A program made the position numbers and the translations under genes. Under the pieces are notes generated by a model that searched no databases, was not told the DNA's origin, and saw only the letters and a list, made by a program, of their open reading frames with translations. Of a stretch of DNA of 64,000 bases, positions 52,054 to 61,710 are shown one piece after another; the first letter of the stretch is position 1, and every line of letters starts with the position of its first letter. Source of the DNA: Ferdinandcohnia sp047246645. GTDB lineage: Bacteria; Bacillota; Bacilli; Bacillales; Bacillaceae_L. The stretch spans positions 1-64,000 of the forward strand of contig NZ_JBFOKR010000001.1 in NCBI RefSeq assembly GCF_047246645.1, read 5' to 3'.

Positions 52054-52285
52054 CTAGTTGTTGAGCGTAATGTAAAATGTAAAATCTTTTTAAGAGTAGC
52101 GTTGATCCTAGAAGGATTAAGGCTATTTTTGTGGAAGATTTATAATAAAAAGTTTCTTGATGAAGAGCATATGGAGAATTGGTTATTAGAAGTAATAGTG
52201 ATAGAGAGGTCTTCGTATTATCACAAATGTAATCTCTCAGTGTTAAAGAATTAATTTATGAAAACATAGTAAGGGAGGTAGAGAG

Positions 52286-52855
52286 ATGGCCACTAACAAC
52301 AAAACAAGAAGAGTCGTGTTAGACCTGGCAGTTACCTTGGATGGACTTATCGAAGGGCCAAAAGGTGAGATTGATTGGTGCATAATGGACCCCGAAATGA
52401 AATTTATTGATTTCTTACATTCTATTGATACCATTTTATATGGTAGAAAAAGCTTTGATCTATGGGGGGAATATGCTTCTCAAGCCGTTGAATCTGACGA
52501 CGATAAAGAAATGTGGGATGTCATCCATAGTAAGGAAAAGATTGTGTTTACACGAAACCAAAATCTTACCGATACTAAAATAACTTACATAACCGACCAT
52601 ATTCTTGAAGAAGTAACGAAACTAAAGAACAAACCTGGTAAGGATATCTGGTTATATGGTGGGGCTAGTCTAATTACAACTTTTATAAATCTAGGTCTGG
52701 TAGATGAATTTAGATTATCTGTTCACCCCGTTGTATTGGGAGAAGGTAAACCTTTATTTATCGATATAAAGCAGAGGGTAAATTTGAAATTGGTTGATTC
52801 AAGACGATTTTCTTCTGGTGTTGTACAGCTTATTTATCATTTAATTGAGACATAA
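52286..52855 (+). CDS. Dihydrofolate reductase / RibD C-terminal family protein
   Basis: 189 residues of the RibD-C/DHFR-like NADPH-binding fold: LDLAVTLDGLIEGPKGEIDW, TILYGRKSFDLWG, KDIWLYGGASLITTFINLGL and DEFRLSVHPVVLGEGKPLF. Proteins of this group occur widely in Bacilli (YyaP/YwjB class) with unknown substrates; true dihydrofolate reductase activity is unlikely. GGGAGG precedes the ATG. The GNAT gene follows after 14 bp. Confidence 0.85.
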   Translation: MATNNKTRRVVLDLAVTLDGLIEGPKGEIDWCIMDPEMKFIDFLHSIDTILYGRKSFDLWGEYASQAVESDDDKEMWDVIHSKEKIVFTRNQNLTDTKITYITDHILEEVTKLKNKPGKDIWLYGGASLITTFINLGLVDEFRLSVHPVVLGEGKPLFIDIKQRVNLKLVDSRRFSSGVVQLIYHLIET

Positions 52856-52869
52856 AGAAAGGATACACA

Positions 52870-53391
52870 ATGACATATCATTTTACAAAACTAACTGAGC
52901 CTACGGCAGAAATTGCTAAAGTGTTTACGAAATGGGAAAACGATCCGGCTATAGTTCATTTGATTCGACCAAATCAAAATAGTTCAGATTTGAATCGTTA
53001 TACTACGGTAACTGTAGAGACTTTAACCGAACGCTTAGAAGACTTTCACATCTATTTGATTTATCTGGATGACCAGTTAATTGGTGAAATGAACTATATT
53101 GTTGATCCGGGTCATCTTTTAAAAAAAGAACCTGGAACAGCTTGGCTAGGAATTACAATAGGTGAAGCGGCTGGAAGAGGTAAGGGTATAGGATATGAAG
53201 CCATTCAATATTTAGAGCGTGAACTTAAAAGTGAGGGACTTACCCGTGTAGAATTAGGTGTATTTGAATTTAATACACATGCACAGAAACTCTATCAAAA
53301 GCTGGGCTATAAGGAAATCGGCAGAATTGAGAATTTTACATACTGGCAAGATAAGATGTGGACAGATATTCGTATGGAGAAGTATGTGTAG
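52870..53391 (+). CDS. GNAT family N-acetyltransferase
   Basis: 173 residues. The acetyl-CoA loop region is GITIGEAAGRGKGIGYEAIQ and the following helix ends FNTHAQKLYQKLGYKEIGR, the conserved GNAT motifs A and B. Cytosolic; transfers an acetyl group to an unknown amine. Starts 14 bp after the RibD-like gene and ends before a shared hairpin. Co-transcription is likely. Confidence 0.85.
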   Translation: MTYHFTKLTEPTAEIAKVFTKWENDPAIVHLIRPNQNSSDLNRYTTVTVETLTERLEDFHIYLIYLDDQLIGEMNYIVDPGHLLKKEPGTAWLGITIGEAAGRGKGIGYEAIQYLERELKSEGLTRVELGVFEFNTHAQKLYQKLGYKEIGRIENFTYWQDKMWTDIRMEKYV

Positions 53392-53416
53392 TTTATATAG
53401 TCCAATAAAAAGAATA

Positions 53417-53440
53417 AGGTGATACTCCGTGGTATCACCT
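53417..53440. terminator. Hairpin between converging genes
   Basis: AGGTGATAC, TCCGTG loop, GTATCACCT: a perfect nine-pair stem between the GNAT gene and the XRE gene, possibly bidirectional; the T tracts are weak on both sides. Confidence 0.65.
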
Positions 53441-53459
53441 ACTATACTTTGGTCACTGT

Positions 53460-54473
53460 TTACTTGGAAAACATTCCTTGAATTAAGTTTTCATCAATAA
53501 AAGGTAAAATCGTAATAACTTCGCTCATTCCATTTTTAGAAATTGCATCTTTGGCCAATTCATTCAAAAGTTCTTTTTTAATATAAGGTGCAACAGAAAC
53601 AAGTGATTGAATCCCATGTAGTAGATAACTTTTTTGGACACATTCACTTAACACATCATCACTTAGAGTATAGGCGATAGCTGAAAGAGCGGCAAGGCCA
53701 TTTACCTCGGATTCCTTTCTAGCACCTTCATCAATAATCACTTGACTAATAAAAGGTGCTATCGATGATAACCCTTTTAACCCATTTAACTCAAGCTCTT
53801 TCATTGCGCACTCGTCGATGACCTCTTGACTTATAAAAGGTGCCATTGATGTCAACCCTCTAAACCCGTTGGTTTCATATTCATTCTTGGCACTCTTATC
53901 AATCAATTCTTCACTTATAAAAGGAGCTACTGATGCTAAAGTGTTAATTCCATTTAGCTTACATTCATTTTCTGCACATTCATCAAGTATTTCTTGGCTT
54001 ATATATGGTGCTAGAGGTACTAATCCTTTTAATCCGGTTAACTTGTATTCTTTTATAGCTAACTCGTTAAGGATGTCCTGACTTAGGTAAGGAGCTACCA
54101 GTGTTAAATCTCTTGAAGAGAGATCATCTTCTATATTTTGATAAATTCTGTCTGCCAGGTCTATAGTAAGAATTGGAGCAACAGATATGAATTCCTCTTT
54201 GTCAATTGTTACTGGATCAGTAAGATTATCATCATTTACTATATTCTTGACTAATTGTGTGCCTTTACTATTACCTAAAATGTCATCAATCGAGATATTA
54301 AAGATCCTTGCAAGCTCCGGGAGCTTAGAAATGTCTGGCATCGTTTCGCCACGTTCCCAGTTACTTATTGCTTGAAAGCTAACCCCTAACTGATCTGCAA
54401 GCACCATCTGTGTAATTTTATTTTCCTTTCGCAACTGTCCAATTTTCTTTCCAACTTTTTTCATGTCAAACAA
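53460..54473 (-). CDS. XRE-type HTH protein with eight 28-residue helical repeats
   Basis: 337 residues. Residues 5-67 are a Cro/C1 helix-turn-helix (LGVSFQAISNWERGETMPDI). From about residue 99 to the end the protein consists of eight near-identical 28-residue repeats with consensus APFISQEIIDECA followed by ...NGLKGLSSI, plus a partial one; they would stack as a HEAT-like superhelix. GAGGTG is six bases ahead of the TTG at 54473. XRE domains are common at the N-terminus of Bacillus regulators, but this repeat tail is unusual to me. Confidence 0.82.
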   Translation of the reverse strand: MFDMKKVGKKIGQLRKENKITQMVLADQLGVSFQAISNWERGETMPDISKLPELARIFNISIDDILGNSKGTQLVKNIVNDDNLTDPVTIDKEEFISVAPILTIDLADRIYQNIEDDLSSRDLTLVAPYLSQDILNELAIKEYKLTGLKGLVPLAPYISQEILDECAENECKLNGINTLASVAPFISEELIDKSAKNEYETNGFRGLTSMAPFISQEVIDECAMKELELNGLKGLSSIAPFISQVIIDEGARKESEVNGLAALSAIAYTLSDDVLSECVQKSYLLHGIQSLVSVAPYIKKELLNELAKDAISKNGMSEVITILPFIDENLIQGMFSK

Positions 54474-54758
54474 AACATTCACCTCTTCTATTAGTATAAG
54501 ACAAGTGTAACTTCTAGTGGTATAGTTTCCTATCAAGGTATACTTGAGTTTAAGACAATTGCATCTCAAGTGTGAATTGAGTTCATACATAATCGTTTGT
54601 TGAATAGATAGATCCAAGAGGAGCTCCAATATGAATACATAAAAAGGTAGCCGCATATTGTTGACAGAGAACATCGTTATCCAGTAGTTGAAATATGATT
54701 TCAGTAATGTACAATAGTTTCATAGATTCAGAATAATAAAATAGTTAGGAGTTCTGAT

Positions 54759-55892
54759 ATGTTACAGCTAGTTTCAGACTATAAGCAAGCCGTTTTAGAT
54801 GCTTTTTACCATCTCCACGAGAATCCGGAGATTAGTTGGGAAGAGATAAATACCACAGCTTACATAGCAGATGTATTAGAGAAACAGGGTTGCCGTGTTC
54901 GAACATTTCCCGATACAACTGGAGTAGTTGGTGAAATAGGAGAAGGAAAGCCTGTTATTGCGATTCGGGCTGATATTGATGCATTATGGCAGGAAGTAGA
55001 CGGAGAGTTTCGCGCCAACCATTCATGCGGACATGATGCCCATATGGCAATGGTGTTGGGGACAATGTATGTATTGAGTTCACTTGCTGAGAGACCAAAA
55101 GGAACGATTCGGTTTATTTTTCAGCCGGCTGAGGAAAAAGGGAATGGGGCACTTCGTTTTGTTGAAGATGGTGTAGTTGATGATGTCGACTACTTATTTG
55201 GTGTTCATTTGCGTCCGATGCAAGAAATGGCACTTGGTAAGGCAACACCTGTCATTGTACATGGCTCTGCAAGATTGCTAGGCGGAAAAATTAGTGGAGA
55301 TGACCTGCATGGTGCACGCCCACACCTCGGGGCAAACGCCATTGAAGTGGGAGCAATGCTAGTAAACATGCTGAATGGAATTCATCTTGATTCCATGACA
55401 CCATATACAGTTAAAATGACGTCATTTCATGCTGGAGGAAGTAGCCAAAACATTATCCCTGGCAATGCATCGTTTAGCCTTGATCTACGTGCGCAATCAA
55501 ATGAAATCATGGATCAACTTGTCAGCAAAATCCAAAAACAAGTTCAAACTCTACAGGAAATGTACCAGGTGAAAATTGAACTTGAAGAGACAGCTTATAT
55601 CGCGGCTGCAGTAGTTAATGAAGAAGCTACGGAAATTATGCGAAACGCAATTGTTGATGTGTTAGGAATGGAGAACACAGAGAGACCACTGGTCACAACA
55701 GGTGGAGACGATTTTCATTTTTATACTATTAAAAGACCACATTTAAAAGCTACGATGCTGGGGCTTGGCTGTAATTTGGCACCAGGCTTACATCATCCCA
55801 AAATGAAGTTTGACCATGAGGCATTGTTTGATGGGACAGAGATTTTGGTGCAGGCAGTGTTGGGGGCAATGGAGAGAAGTGAAAAAGGATAA
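54759..55892 (+). CDS. M20 family metallopeptidase (aminoacylase/amidohydrolase type)
   Basis: 377 residues, a two-metal amidohydrolase. Metal ligands lie in NHSCGHDAHM, in PAEEKGNGA and in the late LHHPKMKFDHEAL; the acidic catalytic pair is EE in AEEK. The central dimerisation domain is DDLHGARPHLGANAIEVGAM. The start HLHENPEISWEE is typical. It probably removes acyl or amino acid groups from small conjugates. ATG 54759 follows TTAGGAG. No partner gene is adjacent. Confidence 0.88.
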   Translation: MLQLVSDYKQAVLDAFYHLHENPEISWEEINTTAYIADVLEKQGCRVRTFPDTTGVVGEIGEGKPVIAIRADIDALWQEVDGEFRANHSCGHDAHMAMVLGTMYVLSSLAERPKGTIRFIFQPAEEKGNGALRFVEDGVVDDVDYLFGVHLRPMQEMALGKATPVIVHGSARLLGGKISGDDLHGARPHLGANAIEVGAMLVNMLNGIHLDSMTPYTVKMTSFHAGGSSQNIIPGNASFSLDLRAQSNEIMDQLVSKIQKQVQTLQEMYQVKIELEETAYIAAAVVNEEATEIMRNAIVDVLGMENTERPLVTTGGDDFHFYTIKRPHLKATMLGLGCNLAPGLHHPKMKFDHEALFDGTEILVQAVLGAMERSEKG

Positions 55893-55922
55893 TTAATAGA
55901 TGAATTGAGAGTGTGAATTTAA

Positions 55923-56063
55923 AAGGCTGCTTCTGGCACCCAAGAGGTATCAGCATCAACTGAGGAACAATTAGCTTCAATGGAAGAGATATCCTCATCA
56001 TCCCGTTCACTAGCGAATATGGCAGAAGAATTACAAAGCTTGATTAGAAAGTTTAAAATATAA
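55923..56063 (+). pseudogene. C-terminal remnant of a methyl-accepting chemotaxis protein
   Basis: The frame reads KAASGTQEVSASTEEQLASM then EEISSSSRSLANMAEELQSL and ends IRKFKI, which is the classic end of an MCP signalling domain (VSASTEEQLASMEEISSSS). Only about 46 codons remain; the upstream sequence belongs to the peptidase gene's 3' end and a few random bases, with no start codon or ribosome site. A relic of a deletion between a lost chemoreceptor and the neighbour. Confidence 0.88.
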
Positions 56064-56086
56064 AAAGAGAAAAGACAAGGCCAATG

Positions 56087-57304
56087 TTACAGCGCCTTGT
56101 CTTTACGTTTAGTTGTATTTACTTTCTCATTTCGACCAACCAGTAGGGTATATAGAACGATTGATATTATTATAATTGGAATCATACCCAAGAAAACATT
56201 ACGATATCCGAAAGTAGGTACAAAGAATCCAAGTAAAAATGGCCCTACACCCAACCCGAGGTCATAGAGTACAAAATAGGTTGTTGTTGCTAGACCCAGT
56301 CGTTGGGTTTCAATCCCTTTAATAGCAAGTGTTTGGGCAATCGACGTAAAGTTACCGTAACCCAAACCAATTATACAAGCAGCAAATAAGAAAATAAAAC
56401 TAGTTGATGCTTGGCTAAATAAAAGCATTCCTAAAGCAAACAGAGTGAGAGCTGGATAAATCACGATATTTGCCCCGCGTCGATCCATAAGAGGACCGGT
56501 AAACGGACGGGAAAGTAAAATAGCAATTGCATATACTAAGAAAAATAGACTACCAGCTTCAACTAAATTAATTTCTTTACTGTAAAATGATAAAAACGAC
56601 ATTACTCCTGAATATGAAAAACCAATTAATAACGCAATAAATGAAATGGGGAGTGATTTGGGTTCAAGATAATTTTTAATAGAAAAGCCCGGTTTTGTCT
56701 CTGGATTACTAGGGGTCTTCTGCGTACTATTATCTATTTTTACTAAAAAAGCTGTCGCAATACAAATAGCGACAAGTACAGTATTAAATATGAAAATGAC
56801 ATTGTAGCTTGCGAAGGATTGGGTTAATAACATTCCGATAAACGGCCCGATCGCTGACGCGAGTACGATACTCATACTAAAGTATCCGATTCCTTCACCT
56901 CTTCTTGATGAAGGGATTGTTTGTGCAATTACTGTACCTGTTGCTGTACTTACTATCCCGACCGCAACACCATGAAGTAACCTGATTACCATCAGCAATG
57001 GTAAGGTTCCTGCTATAAAATAACAAAGAGTCATGACTGCCAAGAAAGAGAGACCCATAAAAAGAGTTTTCTTGTTTCCAATTGAAAGCATAATCCTTCC
57101 TGACATTAAACGACCTACAAGGATACCAATAATAAAGATACTAGCAACTAAACCTGCCGTACTTGTTGATGCTCCAAATTGAGTAACAGCGTACTCTGCT
57201 ATCGTTACAATTAACAGGTAGAACATCAAAATTATCAAAAAGTTAATAGAAGAAACAATTATAAAGTTTTTTGTCCAGAGTGGTTCTTGTTGTGAGTTTT
57301 TCAT
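56087..57304 (-). CDS. MFS transporter
   Basis: 405 residues with 12 helices, a major facilitator drug-type carrier: LVGRLMSGRIMLSIGNKKTL is the loop 2-3 signature (G-R-x-x-D/G...G-R-K/R) and GIGYFSMSIVLASAIGPFIG corresponds to helix 5 motif C of drug antiporters. It begins 9 bp after the MarR gene on the same strand and is presumably repressed by it. Substrate unknown; an antibiotic or other toxic compound is the usual guess. Confidence 0.85.
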   Translation of the reverse strand: MKNSQQEPLWTKNFIIVSSINFLIILMFYLLIVTIAEYAVTQFGASTSTAGLVASIFIIGILVGRLMSGRIMLSIGNKKTLFMGLSFLAVMTLCYFIAGTLPLLMVIRLLHGVAVGIVSTATGTVIAQTIPSSRRGEGIGYFSMSIVLASAIGPFIGMLLTQSFASYNVIFIFNTVLVAICIATAFLVKIDNSTQKTPSNPETKPGFSIKNYLEPKSLPISFIALLIGFSYSGVMSFLSFYSKEINLVEAGSLFFLVYAIAILLSRPFTGPLMDRRGANIVIYPALTLFALGMLLFSQASTSFIFLFAACIIGLGYGNFTSIAQTLAIKGIETQRLGLATTTYFVLYDLGLGVGPFLLGFFVPTFGYRNVFLGMIPIIIISIVLYTLLVGRNEKVNTTKRKDKAL

Positions 57305-57313
57305 ATAATCCCC

Positions 57314-57730
57314 TTATTTCTTTAGGTTTTTTATCATAACTTCAAGTGCGTTTTCCACAATGAGTTTATTTTCTTCGGGTATACCTTCGACAAGCGTTTC
57401 TAACCATTTATCAATGATGTGAAGAATTTCATCATACACTTGCTCTCCCAAAGGTGTTAATCGGACAAGTTTGGAACGTTTATCAGTTCCCTCGACGGTT
57501 TCAACATAGCCACTTGCAATCAACTTATGAATCAGACTGGAAGCACTGGGCTTTTCAATGTGGTTTGCTTTTGCAATGTCTTGAAACGTAAGCGATTCTT
57601 CATTTTTTAGTGTACGCATAACGTTCCAATGGGAGTTAGATAAGTTATGAGGAGCCAGATGTACATTTAGTCTATTAATAAAAGGCCGATAAAAATTTGA
57701 TAGGTTAGTAAAAATTTTACGATTCGGCAT
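57314..57730 (-). CDS. MarR family transcriptional regulator
   Basis: 138 residues, winged-helix MarR: HNLSNSHWNVMRTLKNEESL, FQDIAKANHIEKPSASSLIH and the wing VEGTDKRSKLVRLTPLG. GGAGG is positioned for the ATG at 57730; the longest frame from 57742 starts inside the ribosome site. A perfect palindrome upstream is its probable operator. First gene of the MarR-MFS operon. Confidence 0.9.
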   Translation of the reverse strand: MPNRKIFTNLSNFYRPFINRLNVHLAPHNLSNSHWNVMRTLKNEESLTFQDIAKANHIEKPSASSLIHKLIASGYVETVEGTDKRSKLVRLTPLGEQVYDEILHIIDKWLETLVEGIPEENKLIVENALEVMIKNLKK

Positions 57731-57751
57731 AACAACCTCCATTTTGAAAAG

Positions 57752-57776
57752 ATAGTTAGTTAGGCTAACTATCTAA
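57752..57776. promoter_or_regulatory. MarR operator palindrome
   Basis: AGATAGTTAG, TTAGG centre, CTAACTATCT: a perfect 10 bp inverted repeat located just upstream of the MarR gene's ribosome binding site. Confidence 0.8.
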
Positions 57777-57840
57777 TTACACAATAAATAATAATACAAC
57801 TAATGAATTGTACTGTCAATTTGAAGGGAAGTATGAAAAA

Positions 57841-57865
57841 CCGCTAGGATCATTAATCCTAGCGG
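57841..57865 (-). terminator. Terminator of the SGNH hydrolase gene
   Basis: CCGCTAGGAT and ATCCTAGCGG, a perfect ten-pair stem with a five-base loop; on the minus strand the T run GGTTTTTC follows. Confidence 0.85.
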
Positions 57866-57875
57866 TTTCAACCAA

Positions 57876-58868
57876 TTATGGCTGTTCTTCTGGCTGTTCA
57901 GTTACATCTAGTTCAGTTTCTGAGTGAATATCCGTATCAATACTAAGTTCGTTCATATGTTCAAGTACACGCTTCGCAATTAGTTTGTAACCACTTGTGT
58001 TTGGATGGAAATAATCATCTGCAAGAAGGCTCGTTCCAGCACCTGTGAATAGGTCTGCTACAGGTATAAAATGTGCATTCTCATATTCATCGGTAACTGT
58101 TTTTCCAGCAGCATTCCAATTACTTGCGATAATACCTAATTCCTCAATTTCAGAAAAATACTGTTCGAATGGATTATAAAATCCAATCAAATAAATTTGA
58201 GTATCTGGGTTTAATTCATTTATTTTAGTGAAAATAGCAGTTAATCTCTCGGTGTATCCCTGTTGCTCCTCAATGAAAGGATCCATATTAAGATTGGATA
58301 AATTGTTTTTAGCAACCTGCATTATGTCGTTTGCTCCAATTGTCACTAAGACAGTATCGGCTTTTTCAATGGAAGATTGAATCTCCTTTTTCTCAAGGCG
58401 TTTGAGCAACTGATCTGTACGATTCCCTTTTTTACCATAGTTTTCAATACTGATATTGAGATTATTATCCTCGAACGTATGATTTAAGATTCCCACATAT
58501 CCGCCGCTCTCCGTCTCATCACCAACTCCTTGGGTAAGCGAATCCCCTATTGCCACAATTCGTAAGTCCTCAGGCTTGAACAATTTAATCGTCCCTACAA
58601 TTACCTCACGTACTTTTTCTTTTAGTCCTTCTTTAAAAGTGGTTGCAGCTTCATCGTTATCAGTTGATTCCATCATTTCCTGTTCTGGTACCTGTTCCTC
58701 AACAGGAACAGTAGCAGTAACCACTTCTACTTTTTCCTCTAAAACAGGGGGTACAGCATTAATTGCTTGTATCGTTTCCTCAGAGTCCAGAGATAAAATA
58801 TATATCAGACTGCCTACAGCCACTACTAACAGGCTAACAATCATAATGATAAATTTTCGTTTGTTCAT
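57876..58868 (-). CDS. Membrane-anchored SGNH/GDSL hydrolase
   Basis: 330 residues. An N-terminal anchor (MIVSLLVVAVGSLIYIL) is followed by a P/E/V-rich linker and an SGNH hydrolase domain with block I AIGDSLTQG, block III TIGANDIM and the catalytic D-x-x-H in DYFHPNTSG. It works outside the membrane as an esterase or acylhydrolase; resembles YpmR-type Bacillus proteins. The start codon is ATG 58868, with no strong ribosome site visible. An acidic low-complexity tail (VTEQPEEQP) ends the protein. Confidence 0.82.
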   Translation of the reverse strand: MNKRKFIIMIVSLLVVAVGSLIYILSLDSEETIQAINAVPPVLEEKVEVVTATVPVEEQVPEQEMMESTDNDEAATTFKEGLKEKVREVIVGTIKLFKPEDLRIVAIGDSLTQGVGDETESGGYVGILNHTFEDNNLNISIENYGKKGNRTDQLLKRLEKKEIQSSIEKADTVLVTIGANDIMQVAKNNLSNLNMDPFIEEQQGYTERLTAIFTKINELNPDTQIYLIGFYNPFEQYFSEIEELGIIASNWNAAGKTVTDEYENAHFIPVADLFTGAGTSLLADDYFHPNTSGYKLIAKRVLEHMNELSIDTDIHSETELDVTEQPEEQP

Positions 58869-59191
58869 GCTGTCACCACACTAACTGTTGTTTTTCATTA
58901 TTTTCCCAAATAATTCATATTCCAAACTTGTTATTACAATAGTCTATTCATTTTAGCATGTATTACACCACATAATAAGACACAAATATTAGAAAAATCG
59001 GGACTTTTGGAGGGGGGATTGGAGAAGAACCAATAAAATCCTACTGCACCACTTCAAAGAATTTAGTACAATTGAAATTGAAAAGATTGTAAAATTTTAG
59101 GTAGATTTTGAGTGTTATGCAAGATAAAGTTAAATAAGTGAAGGTTGAATGTAACTGGTGCTTATTTACTAGGAAGCAGGGAGTGATACCT

Positions 59192-60208
59192 TTGGATGAA
59201 ATAAGAAAAATATTGGCGACTTTTCAGAAAAAAACGGTTCAATTATCTGAACTTGAACAATTTTTTAAACCGTATTTCTATACATACGAAGATTTTTCAG
59301 ATGCTTTGATACAACTGGAAGAAGAGCAAGTGTTAGTTATGGTCAAGTCGAAAGGGCGTACCGCAAGAACACCTTCTTTAGCCTTCCAATACCGTATTAA
59401 TAAAAGTCTTTTAACAGAGGATTACCATAAAGAACTGCAACGTTATCGTACTGTTTTACATCCTTCTATTAACCTTGATGACTATTACGGTAAAGACCCT
59501 TCCATATGGAAACATGACCTCCCTTACCTTGAAAAAGTTAATCATTATTTAGAGACGAATTCATTCCCAAAGGAACAAGTCCCGGCACCGGAGAGAAGTT
59601 TTGAGTTAGTTGGAGATGAAAAGTGGATTATTGAAAAAGGTGGGAAGGAACTTCTTGAGAGAGTTGGTCTATATACTAAGCTTTCTATAATACCAGTCTC
59701 TGAACCTCTTATGTTTGCAATTAATCCCCTGAACATAAATGAAACAGTTCAATATCATTTAATTGTTGAAAATAAAACAACCTATCAAGGGTTATTGCCT
59801 GTCTTGAAAGAAACTATGTTTTCAACATTACTCTATGGACAAGGTAAGGCAATTATAAAAAGTATTGAACAATTTACTATGCAATACCCAGTTGAAGCTA
59901 CTCATCGTTTCTATTATTTTGGTGACATTGACCTTGAAGGAATCTCAATTTGGTATTCTTTGCGTAAAAAGCAACTAGTAGATTTGGCAATACCATTTTA
60001 TCAGGCATGTCTGCAAAAAGATTCAGTGCCAGGTAAAGAGTACCAAAAAGAGCGCAGTGACGCACTTGAGGAGTTTTTAGCTTCGTTTCCACTTGATGAG
60101 CAACAACAAATAAAAAGTATACTAAAAAGCGGACACTATCATCCTCAAGAAACACTACGAACAAAGGAACTACAGCAGATATGGAGGGGCACAAATTGGA
60201 CAAGCTAG
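59192..60208 (+). CDS. jetD: Wadjet JetD-like nuclease subunit (DUF3322/DUF2220)
   Basis: 338 residues. The N-terminal winged-helix part (DEIRKILATFQKKTVQLSEL) corresponds to DUF3322; the C-terminal DUF2220 is a TOPRIM fold with YFGDIDLEGISIW, whose D245 and D247 form the metal-binding D-x-D. JetD cuts circular plasmid DNA extruded by the Jet SMC complex. AGGGAGTG (59178-59185) sits seven bases ahead of TTG 59192; the GTG at 59138 has no ribosome site. In well-known Wadjet operons jetD comes last; here it is first. Overlaps jetA by 13 bases. Confidence 0.85.
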   Translation: MDEIRKILATFQKKTVQLSELEQFFKPYFYTYEDFSDALIQLEEEQVLVMVKSKGRTARTPSLAFQYRINKSLLTEDYHKELQRYRTVLHPSINLDDYYGKDPSIWKHDLPYLEKVNHYLETNSFPKEQVPAPERSFELVGDEKWIIEKGGKELLERVGLYTKLSIIPVSEPLMFAINPLNINETVQYHLIVENKTTYQGLLPVLKETMFSTLLYGQGKAIIKSIEQFTMQYPVEATHRFYYFGDIDLEGISIWYSLRKKQLVDLAIPFYQACLQKDSVPGKEYQKERSDALEEFLASFPLDEQQQIKSILKSGHYHPQETLRTKELQQIWRGTNWTS

Positions 60209-61710
60209 ATTTACAGGAAATAACAAGTGGCTTTAGTGAGCGTATGAGAAGGCTTGCCCTTTTTGATCCTTTATATGAACTAGATAGAAAACGAGAGCTC
60301 GATTTAGAAAATAAAACAATTGATATGAAAGGGCTGGGTCTTTTAACGTTGCTGTTCTTTTTTGAACAGAAGCTTATGCGCCAATACAAAACAGGGATAA
60401 GACAGTTGGCTGATTTTTTGCGGCTACTTACAAAAGAACAGTACCACCTAGAAGATGATTCATATGAGAAATTAGCTCGCTCCATTATTCAGACCTTTCG
60501 CCCCACGACCGGAAGAAAGCGAGGCTACTCCTTTTTTAACTGGGAGGAAAACAAAGATGAAGTGATCGAGTATTCCATATTAAAGGCAAATGATTTTGAT
60601 TTAAAAACCAATACTCAGTACTATACCCTAGATGAAGATGGTCTGGAGTTAGTTTTTGCAACAAAAGAGTTTTATAGTGAATTCCAGCTTTCTATTAATC
60701 AATTAATGCTTCGAAAGCAATTAGATAAGGGTGAATTTAAAGGCGCATTAAGGCAGATTAATGAGATGAGAATTGATGTTGAGAATTTAGAAGAAAGAAT
60801 GAGTAAATTAAAACACGAAATTCAACGCAGTATTGTCTCAGAGGATACCTTTGACCGCTATAAACAGCTTTTAGAAGATATATATAGTCGCCTTACCCGC
60901 GAAGATGAAGAATTTAAGGAATTAAGGACTTTTGTGAAAGAAACCAGGGAACGACTGTATTCAAAGGATGTTCACCAAAAAGAGAAGAGAACTTATGAAC
61001 TTGTATTAAAGATTACAAGAGAACTAGAAGGGGTTCATTATGAACACTCACGTTTACTCGAACAAACACTCTCATTAAAAAATACAACGTTGGTTACAGC
61101 ACAAGAATCTTTATACTACACTGGAATTCAATCCTTTAACTTTGACCAGGACCTGGTAGCCAGAATCATTTCAACTCCACTTCCTCTTGATGCGATGAAG
61201 GGAATACTTCAACCATTTCTTAAGGTTGAAGAAAATCAATTTTGGTCACCTTTAGCTGTACTTGCTGAACAAAATATTTCGGAAGAACGGGAAGAAAAAG
61301 TTGAACAAGGCTTTATTGAAGTTGAAGGTGTAGAGCAAAAAGATCCATACCGACAATGGCTTACAACAAAATACCGTGACATTATGGAACTGTTTTTAGT
61401 TGCAGCAGAAAATGATAAAGGAGACAAGCTGTCTAACTTTATGGATTATCTGGATGCAATAGGTAAGTCTGACTTTTATCAGGAACGCTATTTTTATGAG
61501 TTCTGGCTTATACTTCACCAGCGTTCTCCACTTTCTAAGGGTGAGGATGAGGACGATAAGGACAACACATTACTAGGGGAAGCCTTAGCTCTATTAGGTG
61601 GTCGGAGATTAACCATAACAGAGGGGACTAGTATTATTAGACGTGTAGAGCGCTTCTCGATTCAAGAGATGATGTTCCACGTAGAAGGAGTAGAAGATGA
61701 ATTATTCTGA
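60196..61710 (+). CDS. jetA: Wadjet JetA-like subunit (kleisin, MukF-like)
   Basis: 504 residues. Position and size match JetA: a helical N-terminal region (ERMRRLALFDPLYELDRKRE), a long coiled-coil centre (residues about 150-300, EEFKELRTFVKETRERLYSK) and a C-terminal winged-helix-like part (YRQWLTTKYRDIMELFLVA). JetA bridges the two JetC heads as kleisin and joins them to JetB and JetD. GGAGGGG (60183-60189) favours TTG 60196 over ATG 60181. Overlaps jetB by 14 bases. Confidence 0.75.
   Translation: MDKLDLQEITSGFSERMRRLALFDPLYELDRKRELDLENKTIDMKGLGLLTLLFFFEQKLMRQYKTGIRQLADFLRLLTKEQYHLEDDSYEKLARSIIQTFRPTTGRKRGYSFFNWEENKDEVIEYSILKANDFDLKTNTQYYTLDEDGLELVFATKEFYSEFQLSINQLMLRKQLDKGEFKGALRQINEMRIDVENLEERMSKLKHEIQRSIVSEDTFDRYKQLLEDIYSRLTREDEEFKELRTFVKETRERLYSKDVHQKEKRTYELVLKITRELEGVHYEHSRLLEQTLSLKNTTLVTAQESLYYTGIQSFNFDQDLVARIISTPLPLDAMKGILQPFLKVEENQFWSPLAVLAEQNISEEREEKVEQGFIEVEGVEQKDPYRQWLTTKYRDIMELFLVAAENDKGDKLSNFMDYLDAIGKSDFYQERYFYEFWLILHQRSPLSKGEDEDDKDNTLLGEALALLGGRRLTITEGTSIIRRVERFSIQEMMFHVEGVEDELF

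Noticed and set aside
59898..60485. 195-codon frame on the minus strand
   Set aside because: It lies fully antisense to jetD and jetA, has low-complexity serine-rich text and no ribosome site; a shadow of the real coding strand.
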